Of a stretch of DNA of 64,000 nt, positions 43,674-51,501 are shown piece after piece; the first letter of the stretch is position 1; each line of letters opens with the position of its first letter. Under the pieces are notes generated by a model that saw only the letters and a list, made by a program, of their open reading frames with translations, was not told where the DNA came from and did no database searches. The stretch is from JABDPF01 sp036351055 (GTDB lineage Bacteria > Pseudomonadota > Gammaproteobacteria > Xanthomonadales > SZUA-36), in contig JAZBOH010000137.1 of the NCBI GenBank assembly GCA_036351055.1, positions 48,875-112,874 on the forward strand, written 5' to 3'. Made by a program: the position numbers and the translations under genes.

Positions 43674-45188
43674 TCAGGCCTCCCCGGAGGCGTCTTCTTT
43701 AAGCCATCTCAGAAGTGACCACACGCTGAGTGCGATCACGAACACAAGTGGCACGGCAACGATGACGGCTGCAGTCTGCAAGGGTTTCAAGCCCCCCAGG
43801 TACATCAGCGCCAATGCCACGGTACCCAGTGCCAGAGCCCAGAACATGCGGTTCCAACGCCGGGGCTCGGCCTCGCCCGCAACCAGGTTTTTGGAAGCGA
43901 CGGCGGAAATCGTATACGCCGAGGAATCGAGCGTGGTTGCGGAGTAAATGAAGCACATGGCGATGAACAGGGTCAGTATGAAAGCACCCATCGGCAGGGC
44001 TTCGATCACGGCGACGATGGCGGCCTGGGGTGATGACTCGTTCATGATGTCGATGACCGGGACCACGCCACTTAGCTCGTAATGCAAGGATGTGTTGCCA
44101 AAAGCGGCGAAGAACAACCAACAGCCAAGGCTGCCCCAGACCAGGTTGGCTGCGATCACGCCACGGATGGTGCGGCCGCGTGAGATGCGCGCCACGAACA
44201 GGCCCATAAACGGTGCATAAGCAATCCACCAGGCCCAGTAGAACACCGTCCAGGTTTGTGGGAATGAAGACTGCCTGAGCGGGTCGCTGTAAAAACTCAT
44301 CTGCAGGAAGTTGGCTGCCAGCAGGCCGATGCTGTTGGTGAAACTGTCGATGATGAACAAGGTCGGGCCGAACAGGAAAACAAATGCCAGCAAGAAAATG
44401 CCGAGCCAGATATTCACGTCGGAAAGGCGCCGGATTCCCCGGTCGAGGCCAAGCCACACGCTGGTGGCGAATATGGCGGTCCAGATGACGATAACGAACG
44501 CGTCCAGTCTGAAGCTGCGCTCGAAACCAAACAGGGCGCTGATCGATTCCGAAATGATCGGGGTACCCAGGCCCAGTGAAGTCCCGGTGCCGCCGATCAG
44601 GCCAAAAATGAACAGCACGTCGATCAGTTTACCCAGTGGCCCGTCCGCGTGCTTGCCGATGACGCCGCGACAGGCCTGCGAAATCCGCAGGAACGGTATC
44701 TTGCGGTTGTGGAAGGCATAGGCGATAGGCAGGGCTGGCACCGAATACAGGGCCCACGCCATTGGCCCCCAATGAAACATGCCATACATCGCGGCCCATT
44801 CCGCTGCCTCGGGCGTGCGTGCCTCTATGCCGAAGGGCGGGGCCTGGTAATAGTACGCCCACTCGATGGTCGCCCAGTACAGCAGGGCGGTGCCGATGCT
44901 GGCGCAAAAGAGCATGGCAATCCAGCTCATGGTGCGAAATTCCGGTTTGGTATCTGCACCACCGAAGCGCACGGTGCCGTAACGCCCAAACGCCAGCCAC
45001 ATGAGCAGGCTGAAACAGGCTACCGTGAACCACAGGAACATGGAGCCGAGGTTGTTGGTGACGGCACCCAGCATGCTGTCCAGCACGTCGCTGCTCGTCT
45101 CCGGATACAGAATAATGGGGGTGACAGCTGCGAGGACAACCAGCAATGCGGGCCAGAATATCGCCTTGTCGATGGGTGCTGACTTCAT
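43674..45188 (-). CDS. BCCT-family transporter, CaiT-like
   Basis: An inner-membrane carrier of 504 residues (the same length as E. coli CaiT) with 12 expected transmembrane segments. The family motif is WTVFYWAWWIAYAPFMGLF at 313-331, followed by ARISRGRT. In CaiT two residues replace sodium sites: Met331 and Arg262. By alignment of the surrounding motifs, Met is kept here (M328) but Arg is replaced by Asn (N259 in LSDVN), so transport may be sodium-coupled, unlike the CaiT exchanger. The substrate is probably a quaternary-amine acid (carnitine, betaine or similar), because the next two genes encode an acyl-CoA synthetase and a CaiD-like hydratase. It is the first gene of that operon. Confidence 0.88.
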   Translation of the reverse strand: MKSAPIDKAIFWPALLVVLAAVTPIILYPETSSDVLDSMLGAVTNNLGSMFLWFTVACFSLLMWLAFGRYGTVRFGGADTKPEFRTMSWIAMLFCASIGTALLYWATIEWAYYYQAPPFGIEARTPEAAEWAAMYGMFHWGPMAWALYSVPALPIAYAFHNRKIPFLRISQACRGVIGKHADGPLGKLIDVLFIFGLIGGTGTSLGLGTPIISESISALFGFERSFRLDAFVIVIWTAIFATSVWLGLDRGIRRLSDVNIWLGIFLLAFVFLFGPTLFIIDSFTNSIGLLAANFLQMSFYSDPLRQSSFPQTWTVFYWAWWIAYAPFMGLFVARISRGRTIRGVIAANLVWGSLGCWLFFAAFGNTSLHYELSGVVPVIDIMNESSPQAAIVAVIEALPMGAFILTLFIAMCFIYSATTLDSSAYTISAVASKNLVAGEAEPRRWNRMFWALALGTVALALMYLGGLKPLQTAAVIVAVPLVFVIALSVWSLLRWLKEDASGEA

Positions 45189-45239
45189 TGCTGCATTTTT
45201 CTTTTGGGTTCTTGTTTTGTGGCGATTGCGCGCATTGTC

Positions 45240-45276
45240 GGTTGATAATGACCCCGGGAGAGGGAAATAATCAACC
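45240..45276. promoter_or_regulatory. Inverted repeat in BCCT / flavoprotein divergent region
   Basis: GGTTGATAAT and ATAATCAACC form arms of 10 bases with one mismatch (outer 7 perfect) separated by 17 bases. It lies 52 bases from the BCCT start and 57 bases from the start of the divergent flavoprotein gene. It may be an operator for one or both units; no regulator gene is adjacent. Confidence 0.4.
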
Positions 45277-45332
45277 CTGGCTGATTCCCCTTTCTACGAT
45301 CTTACGGTCACAACCGCCCAGGAAGCTTATCA

Positions 45333-46319
45333 ATGAAAACCAGAATTACCGAATTACTGAATATCGAGCACCCGATCATCCAGGGTGGAATGCACTATGT
45401 GGGCTATGCCGAACTGGCTTCAGCGGTTTCCAATGCCGGTGGCCTGGGAATCATCACCGGGCTGACCCAGCCCACGCCCGATGACCTCGCCAGGGAGATC
45501 GCGCGGTGCCGCGACATGACGCAGAAACCCTTTGGCGTCAACCTGACGTTCCTGCCGTCATTTGCAGAACCACCGTACCCCGAATACATCGATGCGATCA
45601 TTGAAGGTGGCGTGAGCGTTGTCGAAACGGCTGGCCGTAATCCGCAGGCTCACCTGCCGAGGCTCAAGGAGGCGGGGATCAAGGTCATCCACAAGTGCAC
45701 CTCGGTCAGGCACGCCCTGAAAGCCGAGTCGATCGGTTGCGACGCGGTCAGCGTCGACGGTTTTGAATGTGGAGGCCATCCGGGGGAAGACGATATTCCC
45801 AACATGATCCTGTTGCCGAGAGCCGCGGAGGAACTGAGCATTCCGTTTGTGGCGTCCGGCGGCATGGCGGATGCACGAAGCCTGGTGGCTTCGCTGGCGA
45901 TGGGGGCTGAAGGCATGAACATGGGCACCCGTTTCCTGGTAACCCGGGAAGCTCCGGTGCATGAGAACGTGAAACGGGCTATTGTCGCGGCCAGTGAACT
46001 GGACACCCGCTTGATCATGCGCCCGATTCGCAATACCGAACGCGTTTTGAGCAACGAGGCCGTTGAAAAGATTCTCGAAATAGAACGCGCAAAAGCGAAA
46101 ATTGGCGAGCAGGTCGAGATTACCGACATCGTTCACCTGGTCGCCGGAAAACAAAACCGCAAAGTCTTGCAGGAGGGCGATATGGACGCGGGCGCCTGGA
46201 GTTGCGGCATGGTGGCGGGATTGATACACGACATACCGTCCTGCAAGGAGCTTATCGACCGCATCATGGCCGAGGCAGAGACCCTGATACGGGGGCGTTT
46301 GACCGGCCTGCTGGCTTAG
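45333..46319 (+). CDS. Nitronate monooxygenase-type flavin oxidoreductase
   Basis: A 328-residue FMN-dependent TIM-barrel protein of the 2-nitropropane dioxygenase family. It starts with the usual LLNIEHPIIQGGMHYVGYAELASAVSNAGGLGII, and contains the flavin and base region DGFECGGHPGEDD (conserved His) and PFVASGGMADARSLVASLAMGAEGMNMGTRF. AGGAAG lies upstream of the ATG. Family members oxidise nitronates or act as enoyl reductases; the exact substrate is not shown. It is divergent from the BCCT operon and the next gene starts two bases after its stop, so it is coupled to the PLP enzyme. Confidence 0.88.
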   Translation: MKTRITELLNIEHPIIQGGMHYVGYAELASAVSNAGGLGIITGLTQPTPDDLAREIARCRDMTQKPFGVNLTFLPSFAEPPYPEYIDAIIEGGVSVVETAGRNPQAHLPRLKEAGIKVIHKCTSVRHALKAESIGCDAVSVDGFECGGHPGEDDIPNMILLPRAAEELSIPFVASGGMADARSLVASLAMGAEGMNMGTRFLVTREAPVHENVKRAIVAASELDTRLIMRPIRNTERVLSNEAVEKILEIERAKAKIGEQVEITDIVHLVAGKQNRKVLQEGDMDAGAWSCGMVAGLIHDIPSCKELIDRIMAEAETLIRGRLTGLLA

Positions 46320-46321
46320 TG

Positions 46322-47506
46322 ATGAAACCGGGTATCGAAACGCTGATCTGTCACCTGGGTGAAGACGGGGAGGGCTGCCAGGGGGCAGTGGTGCCGCCCA
46401 TGTTCCAGAATTCCCTCTTTACATTCAAAGATTGGGACGACATCGACGCGGCTTTCGACGAACGGTTCGGAAGGTCCATCTACACCCGTCTTTCCAACCC
46501 CACGACGGTCCTCGCTGAACGAAAAATAGCCGCCCTTGCCGGTGAGGGCTACCACGCCCGCCTGACCGCATCGGGCATGGCGGCGGTGTCGTCCGCGATT
46601 CTGCATGTATTGTCGCCAGGGGATCACATCGTGGCCGTCAAGAATATTTACGGGCCAAGCAACAATTTCATCAACTGCTACCTGCGGGACAAAATGAATA
46701 TCTCCGTTACCTTCGTATCCGGAGAAGATCCCGCCGAATTTGAGAACGCCCTCACGGACCAGACCCGCCTGGTTATCCTCGAGAGCCCGTCCTCGGTCGT
46801 TTTCAGCCTGCAGGACATCGCGGCCGTGGCGCGGTTGGCCAGGCGCCGGGGGATTACCACCCTGATCGACAATACCTGGGCAACGCCTCTTTACCAGAAG
46901 CCGCTGGACCTGGGCATAGACATCGAAGTCCACTCCGTTTCGAAGTACCTGGGCGGGCACTCCGATATCGTGGCCGGCGTGATCATTTCCTCTCCCGAAC
47001 GGATTCGCAGCATTGCCAATAACGAGTCCGAACTGCTGGGCGCCACCGTCGCCCCGTTCACCTCCTGGTTGATAACCCGTTCGCTGCGCACCCTGCCGAT
47101 GCGGCTCGAACGCCACCAGGAAAACGCGATGGTGGTGGCTGCTTTCCTCGAGGCTCACCCGAACGTGGCGAAAGTCCATTACCCGGGCTTGCCAAGCCAT
47201 CCTCAACACGAGCTGGCCAGGGCACAAATGACAGGATTTACCGGGTTGATGGGTTTTACCCTGGCCTGGAGCGAACTGGACCGCATCAAGTCCTTTTTCA
47301 ATGCCCTGGAAGTTTTCCGGATTGGCGTCAGCTGGGGCGGGCACGAAAGCCTGGTGTATGCGCCGGCGATCAGCTATTTGAAGGAGTTACCGCCTGAACG
47401 TTTCGCGGACCTCGGCATATCCCTGGGCGATATGCGAATTTCCGTTGGCCTGGAAAATGCAGAAGACCTGATTCAGGACCTGTCGCAGGCGCTCGAGGTT
47501 CGGTAG
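46322..47506 (+). CDS. Cys/Met-metabolism PLP-dependent lyase
   Basis: A 394-residue fold-type I PLP enzyme of the cystathionine gamma-synthase / methionine gamma-lyase group. The PLP lysine is K208 in EVHSVSKYLGGHSD; NPTTVLAERKIAALAG and ASGMAAVSSAIL are the usual N-terminal motifs. Which reaction it catalyses (gamma-elimination, beta-elimination or replacement) is not decided by sequence. The ATG at 46322 is two bases after the flavoprotein stop; the open frame extends upstream inside that gene but the family N-terminus starts here (MKPGIETLICHLGEDG). Confidence 0.88.
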   Translation: MKPGIETLICHLGEDGEGCQGAVVPPMFQNSLFTFKDWDDIDAAFDERFGRSIYTRLSNPTTVLAERKIAALAGEGYHARLTASGMAAVSSAILHVLSPGDHIVAVKNIYGPSNNFINCYLRDKMNISVTFVSGEDPAEFENALTDQTRLVILESPSSVVFSLQDIAAVARLARRRGITTLIDNTWATPLYQKPLDLGIDIEVHSVSKYLGGHSDIVAGVIISSPERIRSIANNESELLGATVAPFTSWLITRSLRTLPMRLERHQENAMVVAAFLEAHPNVAKVHYPGLPSHPQHELARAQMTGFTGLMGFTLAWSELDRIKSFFNALEVFRIGVSWGGHESLVYAPAISYLKELPPERFADLGISLGDMRISVGLENAEDLIQDLSQALEVR

Positions 47507-47536
47507 ATTAAGCAGCTTGATTCGACGGGGAATACC

Positions 47537-49129
47537 ATGATCATGAAAAGTACGCTGTTTGCCATTGTCTTTTTTGTCATGATGGCACTATCGGGCTGTG
47601 ACCAGCCTGCAGGCTCGGAACAGGAAGCCTCCGCGGCGGCTGAAGCCGTTCCTGTCCAGGCAGCTCCCGTGCAGGAAGTAAAAAAAGAAGAAATAGAGTG
47701 GTTCGAAGGCAGCGTTGAAGAGGCCTTTGAACTGGCGCGAGCTGAGAACAAGCCTGTATTCCTGTATTGGGGTGCGGTCTGGTGCCCGCCCTGCGTGGAA
47801 ATCAGGCAAACGGTTTTCAAGAGCCAGCAATTTATTGCCCAGTCGAAACTCTTCATACCGGTCTACCTCGATGGCGATACCGAGCGTGCGCAGCTTTACG
47901 GTGAGAAGTTCGGCACCAAGGTGTACCCCACGATGATCGTGTTCAGCCCGGAGACTGAGGAAGTGACCCGCCTGCATGCCGGTATCGACATTTCGGCCTA
48001 CAACACGGTGCTGGAACTGAGCCTGGACAGTATGCGCCCGACCAGCCAGTTGGTCGCAACGGCACTGGAAGCACCTGAACTCCTGGCCGACACGGATTTG
48101 CGGCGCCTGGCCTACTACTCCTGGTACGACAATGAGAAAGCCCTGCCCGAAGGCACGCCGCCGGAGTTCTTCAATGCCCTGAGCGAAGTCACCACGGAGC
48201 GGCATCCCGAGATCAGCGCCCGATTCTACCTGCAGTACCTGGTGTCGCTTTCCGGCAAAGACTCCGCCATGGCTGACCCTGAAAAACTTCGGGCGATCAT
48301 CAACACGCCTGAGTTGATGTTTGCCTGCTGGGATTACCTGACATCCAACCCGTCACAGATTTCCGCGGTATTTGGCGAACATGACGCCGAAATCGAGAGC
48401 CTGCAAAAGGAGTGGGCGACGGTCGTGAAGGACCACCGTCACGACGATCGCCTGTCCACCGCCAGGCAGTTGTCCGGCTGGTCGCCTTACCTGGAGTTTC
48501 ACTTCCAGGGCGACGAAGAAAAGACCCGCCCACTGCCCGATGACGTCGTTGCCGCCATCCGCGCCGACGGACAGGCCGCCGATGAAAAAACCAGCGGCAA
48601 ATACTCCCGTCAGAGCGTGATCAGTACCCTGACCGGAATCTACCTGGACGCCGGGCTGGTAGAAGATGCGCGGCAGTTGCTGCTTGCCGAGATCGAAAAA
48701 TCCAACACGCCATACTATTTCATGAGCTACCTGGCTTACCTGGAAGAACAGCAGGGCAACATTCCGCTGGCGCTGGACTGGCGCAAAAAGGCTTTCGAGG
48801 ATTCCAGTGGCGATGCGACACGGATTCGTTGGTGGGCTCACTACGTGCAGTCAGTCGTGCGCATGGCGCCCGAAAATGATGAACTGGTCCTGCAGTCCAC
48901 GAGGGGGCTGTTTGACGGGGCCCAGTCGCTGGATGAACTGTTTGTCGGGGCCAACTTCCGCAACCTGCAAAAAACTTCGGCCGCCCTTGAAAAATGGGAC
49001 CGGGAACAACACCCGGAACAGTCCGCCCTGTCCGGTTTCCAGCTGCAGCTGGAAGACCTGTGCAGTGTGCAGCCGGCGGATTCAGTGGAACTCGGCAACT
49101 GCAGGTCGTTAGTGGCGGCGGAGCAATAG
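47537..49129 (+). CDS. Thioredoxin-fold lipoprotein with helical C-terminal region
   Basis: A 530-residue protein. The N-terminus has a lipobox (ALSGC, lipidated Cys21), so it is anchored in a membrane facing the periplasm. After an Ala/Glu-rich linker a thioredoxin-like domain follows (about residues 55-165) with the active site WCPPC (C83, C86) and a cis-proline in KVYPTMIVF. The rest (170-530) is helical, without a family I recognise; it may be TPR-like (segments GIYLDAGLVEDARQLLLAEIE, YLAYLEEQQGNIPLALDWRKKAF). CPPC with a TlpA/DsbD-gamma-like setting suggests a reductant of periplasmic disulfides. GGGGA precedes the ATG. It is 31 bases after the PLP lyase and 16 bases before the racemase. 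Confidence 0.8.
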   Translation: MIMKSTLFAIVFFVMMALSGCDQPAGSEQEASAAAEAVPVQAAPVQEVKKEEIEWFEGSVEEAFELARAENKPVFLYWGAVWCPPCVEIRQTVFKSQQFIAQSKLFIPVYLDGDTERAQLYGEKFGTKVYPTMIVFSPETEEVTRLHAGIDISAYNTVLELSLDSMRPTSQLVATALEAPELLADTDLRRLAYYSWYDNEKALPEGTPPEFFNALSEVTTERHPEISARFYLQYLVSLSGKDSAMADPEKLRAIINTPELMFACWDYLTSNPSQISAVFGEHDAEIESLQKEWATVVKDHRHDDRLSTARQLSGWSPYLEFHFQGDEEKTRPLPDDVVAAIRADGQAADEKTSGKYSRQSVISTLTGIYLDAGLVEDARQLLLAEIEKSNTPYYFMSYLAYLEEQQGNIPLALDWRKKAFEDSSGDATRIRWWAHYVQSVVRMAPENDELVLQSTRGLFDGAQSLDELFVGANFRNLQKTSAALEKWDREQHPEQSALSGFQLQLEDLCSVQPADSVELGNCRSLVAAEQ

Positions 49130-49144
49130 GTTCATGCTGCTGCC

Positions 49145-49846
49145 ATGAAAACCACGGGCCTCCTGGGTGGAATGAGCTGGGAAAGTACGGCGCAGTACTA
49201 CCGTGCCATCAACGAGGGCGTGAAAAATGCCCTGGGCGGACTTCACTCGGCAAAAATTGTGATGTACAGCGTTGATTTCGAGCCGATCGAAATTCTGCAG
49301 CGCCAGGGGGACTGGGAGGGTGCTGCGAAAGTGCTTTCCAGTGCGGCTGCAAACGTCGAGTCCGCGGGTGCTGATTTCCTGGTGATCTGCACAAATACGA
49401 TGCACATCGTGGCCGAAGAGATCGCGCGATCCATCAACATTCCCTTGCTGCATATTGCCGATGCAACCGCGCAGGAACTGCAGCGTAGCGGCGTGAGCAT
49501 GGTCGGATTACTCGGCACGGCATTCACGATGGATCAGGCGTTTTACAAAGGCCGGCTTCGCGATCGGTTCGGGATCGATGTTCTGGTCCCTTCCGCGGCT
49601 GAGCGCAAGCTGGTGCACGACGTGATTTACCAGGAGCTCTGCCTGGGCAGGGTCAGTGTCGATTCAAGGAAGTCATACCTTGGCATCATTGATGCCCTGG
49701 CCGCGCAAGGCGCCGAGGCCGTCATCCTGGGTTGCACGGAGATCAGCATGCTGGTCGGCCAGGCGCATACCGATGTGCCCCTATTCGACACGACTGCCAT
49801 TCACGCCGACGCCGCGGTAAGGTTTGCCCTGGAAGAATCCCGGTAG
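49145..49846 (+). CDS. Aspartate/glutamate racemase-family protein
   Basis: A 233-residue cytoplasmic protein similar to YgeA-type broad-specificity amino-acid racemases. The two catalytic cysteines are in FLVICTNTMH (near residue 83) and VILGCTEISML (near residue 199). The N-terminus GLLGGMSWESTAQYYRAINEGV is typical of the family. Cofactor-independent racemisation of aspartate, glutamate or other amino acids is the expected reaction. It is the last gene of the rightward unit 45333-49846, and is convergent with the decarboxylase gene (31-base gap). Confidence 0.88.
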   Translation: MKTTGLLGGMSWESTAQYYRAINEGVKNALGGLHSAKIVMYSVDFEPIEILQRQGDWEGAAKVLSSAAANVESAGADFLVICTNTMHIVAEEIARSINIPLLHIADATAQELQRSGVSMVGLLGTAFTMDQAFYKGRLRDRFGIDVLVPSAAERKLVHDVIYQELCLGRVSVDSRKSYLGIIDALAAQGAEAVILGCTEISMLVGQAHTDVPLFDTTAIHADAAVRFALEESR

Positions 49847-49877
49847 GCCCATGCCGGGCAATCCGGCGAAAAACATC

Positions 49878-51302
49878 TCAGGGCAGGCAGCGCGTGGCCG
49901 AACTTTGAAGCAGTTCCCAGAGAGATTGAACATGTTCCCTTTCAGTTGACTCGACGCCGACCGATACGCGTACCATCCAGCGCCCGTCCAACAGGGATGC
50001 GGTCAGAAAAGCCGCGCCCGAGCGGTTGATTTCATTTACCCAATCCAGGGTATGACAGTCCAGTTCATCGCCTTCCAGGCCCGGCGGTTCGTGCCGGATG
50101 CATACCGTTTGCAGGGTCAGGGGCGAAACCACTTTCCAGTTTTCTGACTGCCTGACCTGTTTTTCCAGCCAGCGGGCATTTGCCAGGTCACGGCGTAGGC
50201 GCTCACAGATGGCTTCCGGGCCATCCAGGCTCAGGTGGAACCACAGTTTCAGCGCCCGGAAACGCCTGCCCAGCGGGATGCCCCAGTCCCGGTATTGCGT
50301 CACCTGTCCATCCTCCGCGGAACGCAGGTAACTGGGGTTGGTGGACATCACGCGGTTGAGCGTTAAGGGGTCGCGCACGTAGAACAAGGATGTGTCGAGG
50401 ATGGTCCCCATCCATTTGTGCGGATTCCAGGAGATCGAGTCGGCCTTTTCGATGCCTTCGAACAGGTGGCGGCACTCCGGCAGCAGCATGGCGCTGCCGG
50501 CCATGGCAGCATCCGCGTGCACCCAGGCGCCGTGGCCGGACGCGGCCCGTACGATTTCACCGACCGGGTCAAAAGCAGTCACGCCGGTGGAACCCAGCGA
50601 TACGACAACAGCGGCGGGCACCCGGCCTGCGGCCACGTCTTTGGCCATGGCTTTTTCCAGGTCGGGCACGGACATGGCGTGGGTTTTCGGGTCGGTGGCA
50701 ATCCAGTGCAGGTTGTCCTGGCCGAACCCGGCCAGCAAGGCCGCCTTGACCACCGAGGAATGCGCCTGGTCGGTGCTGTAGACCACCAGAGGCTTGTCCA
50801 GGGACTGCAGGCCACCGCCGAACTCGGAATAATCGCTCTGCCGCTCCCGTGCCGCCATCAGCGCGGTCACGCAGGCCGTGGAAGCCGTGTCGTGGATGGT
50901 GCCTTTCCATTCCTCCGGAAGCCCGGCCAGTTGCCGCATCCAGTCACACACCACTTCCTCGACCTCGGTCAGGGCAGGGCAGCTTTCCCAGGAAATACCC
51001 AGTGTGCCGAGACCGGCGCAAGTGATATCCCCCAGCACGGAAGAGAGCGACGCGTTGGAAGGAAACCAGCCGAAGTGCATGGGGTGCTGGACCTGGGTGA
51101 TACCGGGCACCACGACCCGTTCCAGCTCCGACATCAGTTGCTGGAAGGAAACGGTTTTTTCCGGCGGTGAAGCGGGCAGGGCATTGCGCACCTCGCCGGG
51201 GGCGACCTGGGCCCTGACCGGCAGGGATTCGATACCCTGGCGGTTGTCGGCAATCCAGTCGATCAGTTCATGGCCGGCAAGGCGAAATTCTTCAGGAGTC
51301 AT
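49878..51302 (-). CDS. Aromatic L-amino-acid decarboxylase-type PLP enzyme
   Basis: A 474-residue group II decarboxylase. The PLP lysine is K296 in SWNPHKWMGT; D264 (HADAA) and H181 (DQAHSS) contact the cofactor. FGWFPSNASLSSVLGD near residue 77 is the usual substrate-side segment. Relatives decarboxylate DOPA, tyrosine, tryptophan or phenylalanine; the choice cannot be made here. The ATG at 51302 begins the standard MTPEEFRLAGHELIDWIAD. It is divergent from the hyuA operon with a 199-base gap that contains a strong dyad nearer to hyuA. Confidence 0.9.
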   Translation of the reverse strand: MTPEEFRLAGHELIDWIADNRQGIESLPVRAQVAPGEVRNALPASPPEKTVSFQQLMSELERVVVPGITQVQHPMHFGWFPSNASLSSVLGDITCAGLGTLGISWESCPALTEVEEVVCDWMRQLAGLPEEWKGTIHDTASTACVTALMAARERQSDYSEFGGGLQSLDKPLVVYSTDQAHSSVVKAALLAGFGQDNLHWIATDPKTHAMSVPDLEKAMAKDVAAGRVPAAVVVSLGSTGVTAFDPVGEIVRAASGHGAWVHADAAMAGSAMLLPECRHLFEGIEKADSISWNPHKWMGTILDTSLFYVRDPLTLNRVMSTNPSYLRSAEDGQVTQYRDWGIPLGRRFRALKLWFHLSLDGPEAICERLRRDLANARWLEKQVRQSENWKVVSPLTLQTVCIRHEPPGLEGDELDCHTLDWVNEINRSGAAFLTASLLDGRWMVRVSVGVESTEREHVQSLWELLQSSATRCLP

Positions 51303-51445
51303 ATGGTCTCGGCCCGGGTTCCAAAGTCAATTCCACGGTGTGTTCAGCACGCCAGGCCGAAGTATAACCCGCCACCGCGAGTGATTGCCGGTGGCCTGCT
51401 CTGCGCGGCCTGATCAGGGTCACGATGCCGGTCCGGAACGCACCC

Positions 51446-51467
51446 TTAACGCCTTAATAGGTGTTAA
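51446..51467. promoter_or_regulatory. Strong dyad upstream of hyuA operon
   Basis: TTAACGCCT and AGGTGTTAA form 9-base arms with one mismatch around TAAT. The dyad ends 34 bases before the hyuA ATG and is 144 bases from the decarboxylase start, so it is placed like an operator overlapping the hyuA promoter. No regulator gene lies within the window part of the operon. Confidence 0.55.
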
Positions 51468-51501
51468 ATTCAAGGCTGGTTTGCATTCCGGAGCGAGACG
51501 C

